Source of the DNA: CAVQOB01 sp963714325
Lineage (GTDB): Bacteria; Pseudomonadota; Alphaproteobacteria; Rhizobiales; Hyphomicrobiaceae
Reading direction: 5' to 3'
DNA: 64,000 bases
Assembly (NCBI GenBank): GCA_963714325.1
Contig: CAVQOB010000003.1
Location: 62,001 to 126,000, forward strand
Part shown: positions 36,295 to 45,412 of the stretch, in pieces
Layout of the letters: every line of letters begins with the position of its first letter
Position numbering within the stretch: position 1 is the stretch's first letter
Notes under the pieces: model-generated
Seen by the model: only the letters and a program-made list of their open reading frames with translations
What the model was told of the DNA's origin: nothing
The model's database searches: none
Program-made: the position numbers and the translations under genes

Positions 36295-36803
36295 GCCATC
36301 TTCCTCATCAGCGTCGCCTTGCGCGCCGCCAATTCGGAATCGCGAGCGTTACCGGTCGCCAGCACCGCGTGCTCGACTTCGACAACGTCTGACAATTTCT
36401 GCAAGATGTTGCCGAGTGCGCGCTGCTCGTGCTTGTCAAGGCACGACTACAGCGCCACATTGCGCTCCACAGCAAACTCAAGCACACGCGCATGAAAACA
36501 TTTGCCTTCGCTCGTGAGCGACAAAGACACGCCGCGCCGATCGGAGGGCGTCGCTGCCGAGACGATTAGTCAGCGAGCGGCAAGGGCCATCGCGGTTCGG
36601 CTAAACTGCCCCTTGTCGATCATCATTGCGGCGCCGAATTCCGAGAATGTGGCGCAATTCCGTTCCGCCCTGTTGCCTAGAACGCGCCTTTCGCTCAGCG
36701 TTATGCCGAACGTTTCCTTGAGATGAGCGTGCCCCGAACGGTCGTTGAGGCTCGCAAGAACCGTCAAGCGATTTGAGAGCAGATCGCGAATGCCGTCCGC
36801 CAT
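36291..36803 (-). pseudogene. MarR-family regulator with two in-frame stop codons
   Basis: The frame starts MADGIRDLLSNRLTVLASLN and contains the wing-helix pattern IDKGQFSRTAMALAAR, SDRRGVSLSLTSEGK and FHARVLEFAVERN. It is interrupted by TGA at 36570-36572 and TAG at 36447-36449. Reading through both gives about 170 residues ending KATLMRKMA at 36291, the normal MarR size. No frameshift is needed, so two point nonsense mutations silenced it. It is next to the truncated aminotransferase. Confidence 0.7.
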
Positions 36804-37447
36804 GGGGCAGTCCCATCGTTGATCATGTCAATGAATCGAAAAGTAGTTGCAGCGTCAATCGTGTTTCGAGTTTCGCAGCGAAAAGCAGTACTGAGAACTC
36901 ATTACGCGCACGAGATCGAAAAATGGACCCTGACGAGAGGCACGCGCCAAAGGTCCGTCCGTGGCAAGGCATAAACTGAAGCCCTTAGCTTCGGACTCCA
37001 TTGCAACGTGGGTTTTGCGCACCGTCACCGCTATTTATTTGCCGTACTACGCCGCATTTGGAACCAGTACTTGGACGGATGAAGCTTCGATCGTGAACAA
37101 GTGAGTTCAACATCTGCTCTGCAACTCTCGGTCATATCCAGCGCCAATCTGAACCTATGATCGCCGAATTGAACTGCGCTTGTTTCAGACCGTTCGACCG
37201 AATGGTCTCGGCGCCGAAATTTAGAGCGCAATTTCAATCAAATAAGAGTTCGCAGTTTCATCCTGTACGGCGCGCCAATGAAATCATGGGTTAGCTGATT
37301 TCAAGAAGCCCTCAAAAGTCGCCCGTGTCTATCCGGTGTCTAGAGAGCGCGGCGCTGCTGGGTTCTGTCAGGGGTGCGCAAGTGCACTTCGACACTCTTG
37401 GCCCACGTCGTCATTCATGTCGAATTGAGCCGCTGCAGAGACGATGG
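36804..37447. other. Non-coding stretch at the right end of the island
   Basis: No gene is recognised in these 644 bases apart from the right direct-repeat copy at 37228-37279. Several short frames lack starts, ribosome-binding sites or family features. The stretch is AT-richer than its surroundings between about 36830 and 37060. Confidence 0.4.
37228..37279 (+). repeat. Right copy of 52-bp direct repeat (putative attR)
   Basis: This copy has 46 of 52 identities with 22405-22456, in the same orientation. The core ATCCTGTACGGCGCGCCA (37260-37277) differs from the left core at three positions. Together the two copies bracket 14.8 kb of accessory genes plus the integrase remnant. Confidence 0.6.
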
Positions 37448-37732
37448 TCACCGCTCCCCGCCATCGCGCGCGGCCTTGCGTTCGGCGATCCAAGCCTCGA
37501 TTTCGGTCAACAACCACGCGACCCGGTTTTGCCCGATGCGAACACGGCGCGGGAACTGGCCGCTCTTCTCCAACCGCAGAATGTGCTGGAGCGTAAACGG
37601 GATGATCAAACTCAGCTCCCGTCGCGTGATGAGCCGCGTCGGGTTGGCTGCAACCAAACGCTGATTGTTTTCTGCGGGCGGCGTATCGGCGGCACGCATG
37701 GCGCTGCTGACAACTTTGGCCTTGTCCATCAT
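37448..37732 (-). CDS. AlpA/excisionase-like DNA-binding protein
   Basis: The protein has 94 residues starting MMDKAKVV at 37732 (or 37729). The C-terminal 65 residues fit the AlpA/MerR-like winged-helix family: TRLITRRELSLIIPFTLQHI, LRLEKSGQFPRRVRIGQNRV and AWLLTEIEAWIAERKA. AlpA-type proteins act as excisionases or regulators of integrases in prophages and integrative elements. It lies just right of the right direct repeat, supporting a mobile-element junction here. No intact integrase is nearby. Confidence 0.75.
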   Translation of the reverse strand: MMDKAKVVSSAMRAADTPPAENNQRLVAANPTRLITRRELSLIIPFTLQHILRLEKSGQFPRRVRIGQNRVAWLLTEIEAWIAERKAARDGGER

Positions 37733-37883
37733 GGCGCTTCGATCCTGATCGGCAATCCTGGCACACGGCACAGAGCCGGTGATACCGGTCCACAAATTAA
37801 ATGTCTCGTGTGGCTTGGCTGCGATTCCGCACGGATATCCGTTCGTGATTTTGTTCTCTGTATCGATTCGATCGAAGGATGTC

Positions 37884-38959
37884 ATGGCCGCGCTGGAGAT
37901 CAGAAAGGACCGCACGCCGAGGGTGCTGCGCAAGCTCGCGAAGGCGGCCGTCGATGCCCGCATCGCGCGGCGCATTTTGGCGATTGCCAACGCGCTCGAT
38001 GGCATGAGCCGGGAGGACGGCGCGCGCTCGGCCGGCATGGATCGTCAGACGCTGCGCGATTGGGTGCTGCACTAAAATGCGCACGGGATCGACGGGCTCG
38101 CCAACCGCTGGAACGGGGGGCGGCCGCCGACATTCAACGCGCAAGAACAGGCCGAGATCGTCACAATCGTGCTCGTGGGGCTGATCCCGAGGCGACGGGG
38201 TTGTCGGCATACACGCTTGAGGATCTCGCTGACATCTGCGTGGTTCGCTTCGGCAAGCGGATGCATCCCTGGTCGCTCGGGCGATTGCTGAGCAACCTCG
38301 GCCTGTCGCGACAAAAAGCGCGGCGCGTGCATCCCGAATCGGACCCGGTCGCTCAAGCGGCCTTTAAAAAGAGCCCCGGCGATCCTACGTTCGATCCGCA
38401 TGCGCACAAAAAATGTGTGCGGTTGTTCTTCCAGGATGAGGCACGGATCGGCCAGAAGGGCCGCACGTGCCATGTCTGATGGACGCGCGGCGAGCGACCG
38501 CGTGGTGTTGCCGACAAGCGCTTTGGACTTCACCTTCGCCTATACTTTGCGGCCGTGGAGCCGGGCACCGACAATGCCTTCGCGTCGATCCTGCCATACG
38601 TGAATACAGAAGCGATGCAGGTGTTCCTCGATCACTTCGCCAGAACGATCGGCGAGGACGAGCACGTCGCCATGGTGCTCGATCAAGCCGGATGGCGCGG
38701 CGCGAATGTGCTCGTCGTGCCCGCAAACATCACGCTGGTGCCATTGCCGCCCTACGCGCCGGAACTCAATCCCGTCGAGCACGTCTGGCTCCATCTGAAA
38801 GAACGCTTCCTCTTGCACCGTCTCCACGCCGACTACGACGCCATCGCCGACTGGACTCGCCCGGAAAGAGTGGAGAGCCAGGCCTGGAGCCAACTCGTCG
38901 CAGAGGCCGGTCGCATCACCTCACTCTGCGCATTCCCCTGGATACCAAAGGTCAAATAA
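37884..38959 (+). pseudogene. IS630-family transposase, decayed
   Basis: The N-terminal helix-turn-helix part reads from MAALEIRKDRTPRVL (37884) to DRQTLRDWVLH, where a TAA (38073-38075) interrupts. The frame continues NAHGIDGLANRWNGGRPPTF and shifts near 38178 to SAYTLEDLADICVVRFGKRM. It contains LFFQDEARIGQKG with the first catalytic Asp. A TGA at 38477-38479 replaces a Trp codon. The rest holds MVLDQAGWRGANVLV (second Asp) and LPPYAPELNPVEHVWLHLKE (Glu), ending at 38959. At least two stops and one frameshift make it inactive. It interrupts an IS481-like gene on its right side. Confidence 0.85.
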
Positions 38960-38968
38960 AACGCGGGC

Positions 38969-39153
38969 CGGTATGAGAGATTGAAAAGGCCGTTTGGGCT
39001 GGCGAATGGCAGGCCGTTGTCGGAGCGGACGGCGTCAGGAAGGCCGCGTTCGGCAAAGAGGTATTCGAAGGCCCAGATCACGGGGTTTTCGCGGGTCGAC
39101 TCGTGAGCTTCGCACAGGAGCAGGTATCTCGATGCGTGGTCTGTGACTGTCAA
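38969..39153 (-). pseudogene. IS481/IS3-like transposase (integrase core) fragment
   Basis: The fragment of about 60 residues reads MTVTDHASRYLLLCEAHEST, NPVIWAFEYLFAERGLPDAV and RSDNGLPFASPNGLFNLS, containing two of the DDE residues of an rve domain. It ends abruptly near 38969 at the IS630 remnant. The upstream part of the gene (39154-39240) is already out of frame. It is debris from a nested insertion. Confidence 0.75.
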
Positions 39154-39243
39154 GGGATCCGAGTCCGGTGACGACGCCCAGCCGGAGAAAACCCACGATA
39201 TCCATCTGCTTGCGGCGCCCGTGGGACGATCGAAGGCCGGAAA

Positions 39244-39747
39244 CTAGACAGTTTGTACTGCCTTCGACAACAGTCTCAGTAGTGTCGCTTGCTCCTTGTC
39301 ACTCAGGCTCTTTAGCATGAGTGTCTGGGCGTGCCTCACGATTGGCGTCGCCGCTTGCAGCGTCGTCTCGCCTGCCGCCTCCAAATGCAATCGACGGGCT
39401 CGACGATCCGTTTTGACGATTTCGCGGCGCACAAATCCCTTGGCTTCTAGCCTGTCGATGACGCCGCCGGTCGTGGCGCGATCGAAGGCAATGGCGGTCG
39501 CCAACCTAGCCTGATCGATACCCGGATTGGCCGCGATCATGGTCAGTGCGGCGAATTGAACTGACGTCAGATCGACGCCGGCGGCTGCAACCTCTCCATC
39601 GAAAATTGCCTGTGACGCCTGGTGCAAGCGCCGGATCAAATGACCGGGCATGCTATAAAGTTCCGCCGGGTCGAGATTGGCCGTCTCGACCTCAGCAATT
39701 GAGCTGGCAAGCATTTGATCATCCTCGATCGATCGAGCCGTCCGCAA
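39244..39747 (-). CDS. MarR-family regulator, probably MobR-like
   Basis: The 167-residue MarR protein starts MRTARSIEDDQMLA. The winged helix includes DLTSVQFAALTMIAANPGID, ARLATAIAFDRATTGGVIDR, LEAKGFVRREIVKTDRRARR and LHLEAAGE. It is transcribed away from the 3-hydroxybenzoate 4-monooxygenase-like gene, as mobR is in Comamonas, where MobR represses mobA and is released by 3-hydroxybenzoate. That regulation is inferred here from position and family. The intergenic region of 309 bases is AT-rich and holds the promoters. Confidence 0.88.
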   Translation of the reverse strand: MRTARSIEDDQMLASSIAEVETANLDPAELYSMPGHLIRRLHQASQAIFDGEVAAAGVDLTSVQFAALTMIAANPGIDQARLATAIAFDRATTGGVIDRLEAKGFVRREIVKTDRRARRLHLEAAGETTLQAATPIVRHAQTLMLKSLSDKEQATLLRLLSKAVQTV

Positions 39748-40056
39748 TGACCCGGCACGGCATCGGACTAGGCATTAGCGGGGCCAGTGATTTCGACGCA
39801 CTTACCTCGGCACAAACGGCCCACCATCGCACAAGCCGACACTAACGATATGGAGTCATATGGCAAGAATAAATATTGTCGTAATGCAGTTGACATGTAT
39901 GCTTATTATATGCATTAGTTTTGATCAAGATGATCGGTGGTTCCGCTACCAGCCAACTCTCTTCTTCTGACTGATCAACTGGCGACGTTCGAAACGCTCA
40001 TCGAGCGGGACGCAGGAACGCTGTCAGCCTGTCGTTGACCCCCATAAGGAGGCGAA
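39748..40056. promoter_or_regulatory. Divergent mobR-mobA-type promoter region
   Basis: An AT-rich stretch at 39850-39925 contains TTGACA at 39890-39895, a good -35 for the rightward gene, with a weak -10 about 17 bases on. The imperfect dyad ATGCTTATTATATGCAT overlaps it and could be a MarR-type operator. An AAGGAGG-like site (TAAGGAGGCG) at about 40046-40055 precedes the monooxygenase start. Confidence 0.45.
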
Positions 40057-41994
40057 ATGCAATTCTATCTCGATGGCTACACACCCGGTGATCCTGATAT
40101 CCTCTCGGCAGCGCCCGGCGACGCAAACCGATCGGCAGAGCAGCCCAACGCTGTCGACGTCCTCATTGTAGGCAGTGGTCCGGCTGGCACACTGCTGGCG
40201 GCGCAACTCTCTACGTTCCCCGGTATCACGACCCGACTTGTCGAGCGTCGCGCAGGCCCGTTGGAGCTCGGTCAAGCGGACGGCGTCGCCTGCCGCACGG
40301 TTGAAATGTTCGACGCCTTCGGCCTGAGCGAAAAGCTCATCCGCGAAGCCTACTGGGTGAACGAGACCGTCTTCTGGCGTCCATCGCCCGAGGACAAGTC
40401 GCGGATCATTCGTACCGGTCGCGTTCAGGACACCGAAGACGGCCTGTCGGAGTTCCCGCATGTCATTGTGAACCAGGCTCGCCTGCAGCAGTATCTGCTC
40501 GACTATATGCGCCGCTCGCCAACGAGGCTCGAAGCCGACTACGGACTTGAATTTGTAAACCTGAAAGTTGATGGCTCCGACCAGGGTGGGGGCGAGCACC
40601 CTGTCGCGGTTACGCTTCGCAGGGTGAGCGACGGCACTGAGCTGACGGTTCGCGCCAAGTATGTCGTTGGTTGCGACGGAGCCCGCAGCTTAGTGCGAGA
40701 TGCGATTGGTGCAGAGCCGCGCGGCGACTTCGCCAACCACGCCTGGGGCGTCGTGGACATGCTGGCGGTGACAGATTTCCCGGATATCCGTCTTAAGGCC
40801 GCGATCCAGTCGAAAGACGGCAACATCATCCTCATCCCGCGTGAAGGCGGATTTCTCGCGCAACTCTACGTGGATCTTGGCGAGATCGACCCGAACAACC
40901 GCGATGCCTTCCGCTCAATCACTCAGCAACAGGTTATCGAGACCGCGCAACGTGTATTGCATCCCTACACGCTCGACGTGCGCAGTGTGGCGTGGTTCGC
41001 GGTGTATCAGGTCGGCCAGCGTGTCACCGACCGGTTCGACGATGTGCCCGAAGGGCATGCCGGGTCTCAGCTGCCGCGCGTCTTCATTGCGGGTGACGCT
41101 TGCCATACCCACAGCGCCAAGGCCGGCCAAGGCATGAACGTGTCGATGCAGGATGCGTTCAACCTCGCCTGGAAGCTCATCGCGGTTCTTGACGGACGGG
41201 CCAAGCCGGATCTATTGCGCACGTACACCATCGAGCGCCATGCTATTGCGCAAGAACTCATCGACTTCGACAAGGAATGGTCGAAGATCATGGCGTCCCC
41301 GCCGAGGGATCCGAAACACCCGGAACGCGGGGGTATCGATCCCGACGAATTGCAAGCGTACTTTGTGAAGTCGGGGCGCTATACGGCTGGCGTTGCGGCA
41401 CACTACCCACCCAAGACGGTGCTCACTGCCAAAGCAACCCACCAGGACCTTGCGAAGGGCTTCACGGTTGGTATGCGTTTCCACTCAGCTCCTGTCGTGC
41501 GGCTCGCCGATGCCAAGCCAATGCATCTCGGCCACGTCGCACGGGCCGATGCGGCGTGGCGACTTTATGCCTTTGCCGACGAGAGCGGACAACGCCTGCG
41601 GGCGTTGGCGGACTTCCTTGTCTCGTCAGGATCGCCGATCCGCCGGTTTACCCCACAGGGGGTGGACATCGACAGCGTCATCGATGTGCGTGCAATATTC
41701 CAGCAGGGGCACCGCTACCTCAAGGTGGAAGGGCTGCCGTCGATCTTGTTGCCCCGCAAGGGTGTCTTCGGCCTCATCGATTACGAGAAAGCTTTCGCGC
41801 CAGACCTGCGGCCCGGGCGCGTAGGCGCCCAAGCGGCTACCAGCCAGGACATCTTCGACTTGCGCGGGATCGACCGCAAAGCGGGCGCGATTGTTGTTGT
41901 TCGCCCGGACCAGTTCGTTTCGAACGTCCTCCCACTCGACGCATACGACGACCTCACCGAATTTTTTGGAGGGATTTTGCTCGACCGTCACTGA
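40057..41994 (+). CDS. mobA: 3-hydroxybenzoate 4-monooxygenase-like flavoprotein (MobA/phenol hydroxylase family)
   Basis: The protein has 645 residues. The FAD-binding motif VLIVGSGPAGTLLAAQL has GSGPAG at residues 39-44. Conserved MobA-like blocks are LELGQADGVACRTVEMFDAF, RVQDTEDGLSEFPHVIVNQA and FIAGDACHTHSAKAGQGMNV near residues 342-361. The C-terminal thioredoxin-like dimerisation domain spans about 465-640 (FTVGMRFHSAPVVRLADAKP, VVVRPDQFVSNVLPLDAY). Length and sequence agree well with Comamonas MobA as I recall it, which converts 3-hydroxybenzoate to protocatechuate using NADPH and O2. A MarR gene is divergent, and pca remnants and a BKACE gene follow. It is intact with a strong ribosome-binding site. 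Confidence 0.9.
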   Translation: MQFYLDGYTPGDPDILSAAPGDANRSAEQPNAVDVLIVGSGPAGTLLAAQLSTFPGITTRLVERRAGPLELGQADGVACRTVEMFDAFGLSEKLIREAYWVNETVFWRPSPEDKSRIIRTGRVQDTEDGLSEFPHVIVNQARLQQYLLDYMRRSPTRLEADYGLEFVNLKVDGSDQGGGEHPVAVTLRRVSDGTELTVRAKYVVGCDGARSLVRDAIGAEPRGDFANHAWGVVDMLAVTDFPDIRLKAAIQSKDGNIILIPREGGFLAQLYVDLGEIDPNNRDAFRSITQQQVIETAQRVLHPYTLDVRSVAWFAVYQVGQRVTDRFDDVPEGHAGSQLPRVFIAGDACHTHSAKAGQGMNVSMQDAFNLAWKLIAVLDGRAKPDLLRTYTIERHAIAQELIDFDKEWSKIMASPPRDPKHPERGGIDPDELQAYFVKSGRYTAGVAAHYPPKTVLTAKATHQDLAKGFTVGMRFHSAPVVRLADAKPMHLGHVARADAAWRLYAFADESGQRLRALADFLVSSGSPIRRFTPQGVDIDSVIDVRAIFQQGHRYLKVEGLPSILLPRKGVFGLIDYEKAFAPDLRPGRVGAQAATSQDIFDLRGIDRKAGAIVVVRPDQFVSNVLPLDAYDDLTEFFGGILLDRH

Positions 41995-42103
41995 CGGCCA
42001 GGAGACCGGCGGCACTTTGCGTCCTAACCCCTCAGAAAAAACAGACAGCCAACTCGAATAGATCTGATCCCAAAAACACGCGATGCTCAAAAGGAAACGT
42101 CCA

Positions 42104-42404
42104 ATGACCATCAATCGCAGAAAGCTAATCGTCGGCACCGGCGCCATGCTTGGTGCGCCCGCTTTCATGCCCGTGCCCAGGCGCCGGGCGGCAAAATCAG
42201 GGTCGGCGTGCTTGGGCCGCTCTCGGGTCCCTTTGCACTTCAGGGTAAAAACTTCAAAGCTGGTATCGACGCGGACTTCGCGCTCAATGGCCATAAAGTC
42301 GGCGCCAACACGATCGAGATCGCCTACCGCGACCTGCCCGAGGCAGATCCGGCGAAATCCAAGGCCCTCGGCCAGGAGCTGAACATCAAGGAGAGGGTTC
42401 AGTA
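42104..42404 (+). pseudogene. Branched-chain-amino-acid-type ABC substrate-binding protein (LivK), N-terminal fragment
   Basis: The signal peptide MTINRRKLIVGTGAMLGAPA is followed after a frameshift near 42175 by the mature start GGKIRVGVLGPLSGPFALQG and SKALGQELNIKERVQYL. The gene is cut at about 42404 by an IS630-type element. The remaining roughly 270 residues and the permease genes are missing. Such binding proteins in aromatic operons usually import hydroxybenzoates. Confidence 0.8.
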
Positions 42405-42408
42405 TCTA

Positions 42409-42911
42409 GTGTTCCGAGTCTAACGCTTGGTACCTGGTTTTGATAGCCTCCAGCGCATCCAATGCCCGGCGCTCTTTCTCCAAGATGGTTGTCGCCGACT
42501 TGGTCCACACGAACGGTTTTGGCGCGGTGTTGTGGTGGTTCAGGTCGTCAAAGATCGCCGCTTCGAGCTCGGCAACGCTGCCAAACGCGCCGCGCCGGAT
42601 GCGCTTGCGAGTGATCTCGGCGAAGAAGCGCTCGACGAGTTCGAGCCATGACACGCTGGTTGCCAATGCCAAACGCAGGGCTTCGACTTGCCCGTGCGCT
42701 TCATGATGGCGTTCGTGCCGAGCCCATCGGCGGTTGCGATCACGATCTCGGCGCGCCACACGGCCTTGCTCGAACTGTTGCGATCCGCGATGATCGCCTC
42801 AAGGTGCGCCCGGTTCGCCGGGCTGACGTTCCTGCAGATGTCGGTGCGCCTCATCACTGCACTCTGACTGATGTGCAGCAATATGTGAACCAACTGTTAG
42901 GCGTGGAACAC
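42409..42911 (-). mobile_element. IS630-family element with internal deletion (MITE-like)
   Basis: The 503-bp element lies between TA dinucleotides at 42407-42408 and 42912-42913, with imperfect terminal inverted repeats starting GTGTTCC (CTAGTGTTCC at the left, GGAACACTAG at the right) that extend about 25 bases. The N-terminal transposase part reads RTDICRNVSPANRAHLEAII and MKRTGKSKPCVW on the minus strand. The C-terminal part reads SWLELVERFFAEITRKRIRR and ends ALEAIKTRYQALDSEH at 42406. The middle with the first two catalytic Asp residues is deleted. It cannot move itself but could be moved in trans. It disrupts the livK-like gene. Confidence 0.8.
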
Positions 42912-42926
42912 TAGGGAGCTACGCCC

Positions 42927-43637
42927 ATGGCCGCCGCAGCGCTTGAGGTCGAAGGCCTGACGGCCGGATACGGATCGACGCAAATTCTGGAGAACATTTC
43001 GTTTTCAGTCCCGGCCGGACAGCGCGTCGCGGTGCTCGGTCGCAATGGTATGGGCCAGACGCGGCAGATCGCCGGCCGGATCAGTATCGGTGGAACAGAT
43101 GTCTCGGCGCAGGCAAGTTCTGCTCGTGCACTCACTGGTTTTGGCTATGTGCCGCAGACACGCGACGTGTTCAAATCTTTGACAGTGGAAGAAAACCTCA
43201 GTGTCGGCCTCAAGGGGTGCGACCGGGCAGGTCTCGAAGAAGCCTACAGCATGTTCCCTCGACTGAAGGAGCGGCGGCGCAACCTCGGCTCGCAGCTCTC
43301 GGGGGGCGAGCAGCAGATGCTGTCGACGACGCGCGCCATCCTTGGGCAACCGACTGTGTTGCTGTTGGACGAGCCACTTGAGGGCTTAGCGCCAGTGATT
43401 TGCGACGAGTTGATGGCGTCGCTGATGAAGCTGGCCGCCAGCGGGCGCATGACGATCCTGATGGTGGAGCAGCAGATCGAGCGCGCCGTCGATTTCGCCG
43501 AGCATGTTCTCATTCTCCAACGCGGTCGCATCGACTGGTCTTGGCCATCTCAGACACTCCACAATGACTCAAAACTTATCGAGCAATTTATCGGCATCGG
43601 GATCCACCGACACGAGGCAACGCGCCCACGCGACTAG
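42927..43637 (+). pseudogene. Branched-chain-type ABC transporter ATP-binding protein (LivF), Walker A region deleted
   Basis: The 236-residue frame starts MAAAALEVEGLTAGYGSTQI and has intact signature QLSGGEQQMLSTTRAIL and Walker B VLLLDEPLEGLAPVICDELM. The P-loop reads GRNGMGQTRQIAG where GRNGMGKTT followed by about 14 more residues is expected. The essential Lys is Gln, and the strand after it is lost by an in-frame deletion. ATP binding should be abolished. With livK truncated and livH, livM and livG missing, this importer is dead. The open frame could still be translated. Confidence 0.75.
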
Positions 43638-43659
43638 TCAAAGAAAAGAGATTCGCACC

Positions 43660-44123
43660 ATGACCACACCACTCCGCATCAAACCGCGCGATTGGTCGAC
43701 GCAGCCGAAGTACATCGCCTCTGGCTACCGGTCTACGGCGCTGCGCGGACCGACAAAACCGTTGATCCCAATCCGGCAGTCATTGCCGGGGCTGACCGGC
43801 CCGGTTTATGAACATGAGAGCGTCGGCAAGCTCGACGCGGATCTAACCGGGAACGCGCGCTGCAGCGGCGAGCCCTTAGGCGAACGCATCGTGGTCAGCG
43901 GCCGGGGGCTTGGTGACGATGGCCGGCCGGTCCCCGGGACCCTGATCGAGATCTGGCAGGCCAACGCGTGCGGGCGCTACGTTCACAGGGCCGTTCAACA
44001 CGACGCGCCGAGCGCGTCACGACCGCAAGCGGCATCGCCGATCGGTTTGACTACCGCATGCAGGGCGAGCGCGAAACCGTATTTTTGACGTCTGACACAA
44101 CGCCGATCGGAGACCAGCTATGA
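43660..44123 (+). pseudogene. Protocatechuate 3,4-dioxygenase remnant: PcaH N-terminus joined to PcaG C-terminus
   Basis: From MTTPLRIKPRDWSTQPKYIA the first roughly 110 residues are the PcaH (beta subunit) N-terminus, including SLPGLTGPVYEHESVGKLDA and GTLIEIWQANACGRYVH. Near 44000 the sequence changes, and one frame over reads ASGIADRFDYRMQGERETVF, the C-terminal end of PcaG (alpha subunit), with a stop at 44121-44123. A deletion of roughly 350 codons has fused the two genes out of frame. The iron-ligand Tyr/His residues of PcaH are lost. As read in the pcaH frame, a 143-residue product ends at 44088. Intradiol ring cleavage is therefore lost. Confidence 0.75.
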
Positions 44124-44947
44124 CCACCCCTTGCATCATCACCGTGGCGATCACGGGCTCTTTGCCAATGAAGAGGGATAATCCTGCGGTGCCGATCACG
44201 GTTGCCGAGCAGATCGAGTCGACCCACGCGGCGTTCGAGGCTGGCGCCTCATTGCTGCATGCCCATGTCCGCAATGACGACGGCACCCCGACATCGGACC
44301 CGGAGCGCTTTGCTAGTCTCATGCAAGGCGTGCGGAAACATTGCCCTGGCATGATTATTCAGCTTTCGACAGGCGGCCGCTCAGGTGCTGGCCGGGAACG
44401 TGGCGGCATGCTGGCGCTCAAGCCGGACATGGCTTCGCTCTCGACCGGTTCGGTGAACTTTCCGACGCGTGTCTACGAGAACGCGCCGGACTTGGTTGAC
44501 TGGCTTGCCTCGGAGATGTTGGCCTTGTCCATAAAGCCAGAGATCGAGGCCTTCGACCTGTCCATGATCTTCCAAGCTTCTGCTATGGGCAAAGCGGGCA
44601 AGATAGCGACGCCGCTGCATGTGCAGTTCGTCATGGGCGTCAAGAACGCGATGCCGGTCGATCGCACCGTGTTCGAGTTCTATATTGCGACGCTCAAGCG
44701 CTTGGCGCCTGACGCGACCTGGACAGGTGCCGGCATCGGCAAAGACCAATTGACACTCAACCGCTGGTCGCTCGAACTCGGTGGCCATTGCCGTACGGGC
44801 CTTGAGGACAACGTCCGCTGGGACAAGACAACGCTGGCACCCTCAAATGCTGCGCTTGTGCAGCGGGTCGTCGCTCTGTGCGCCGAGTATGGTCGCACAC
44901 CGGCCACGCCTGCCGAGGCCCGTCGCCTCCTCGGGTTGGCAGCCTGA
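44120..44947 (+). CDS. BKACE-family beta-keto acid cleavage enzyme (DUF849)
   Basis: This 275-residue TIM-barrel enzyme starts MTTPCIITVAITGSLPMKRD. The zinc-binding HAHVR motif is at about residues 48-52, and GMLALKPDMASLSTGSVNFP and GIGKDQLTLNRWSLELGGHC provide the further His and the active-site region. The family condenses a beta-keto acid with acetyl-CoA to yield acetoacetate and a CoA ester (Kce and relatives). Its start overlaps the remnant pcaG stop (ATGA), so it was part of the protocatechuate operon and may act on beta-ketoadipate or a relative. It is intact although its upstream partners are broken. Confidence 0.9.
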   Translation: MTTPCIITVAITGSLPMKRDNPAVPITVAEQIESTHAAFEAGASLLHAHVRNDDGTPTSDPERFASLMQGVRKHCPGMIIQLSTGGRSGAGRERGGMLALKPDMASLSTGSVNFPTRVYENAPDLVDWLASEMLALSIKPEIEAFDLSMIFQASAMGKAGKIATPLHVQFVMGVKNAMPVDRTVFEFYIATLKRLAPDATWTGAGIGKDQLTLNRWSLELGGHCRTGLEDNVRWDKTTLAPSNAALVQRVVALCAEYGRTPATPAEARRLLGLAA

Positions 44948-45412
44948 CGAACGTCAGCAGGATATTGCGGGCGAAGGGACGCAGTGCGTTTCACGGTCCG
45001 AGACATGGCAACTCATTCGAAGCGGTGACCGTAAAATGACGCGTCGCCACAGTGGTAGCTCAAAAAGGGCGCGCACTTGTGGGAGTGTCCGCTTCCGAAT
45101 GAAGGGCCGATAAAGCCTGCAGTTTACCTACGATGGCTGCAACGGGTAGCCGTCGCCGTTCCATTCGAGGATTTACACGGCTCTCTTGGGGTTGATGTCG
45201 CAATCACCCAAAAATGCCCGAGCCCGACGCTGCCAGCTTCAATCATTTGTGCGAAACGTTCTGACCGTTATTGCTCGTGCAACGATCGTCGCGCGTACGC
45301 CAGGGCGTTTCCTTTTTGTTAAGGATTGCGAACCAAAGCTTTCCGCAGCGGAATTCGCTGATTCGATGTGCGTCTGGTCGGGGTGCACGCGAGCAAAAAA
45401 CCGGAGGGGGCT
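44948..45412. other. Intergenic region between the aromatic locus and chromosomal genes
   Basis: No gene is recognised in these 465 bases. A good GGAGG ribosome-binding site lies at the right end for the next gene. No repeat, palindrome or tRNA is visible, and the boundary of the accessory region may lie here. Confidence 0.4.
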
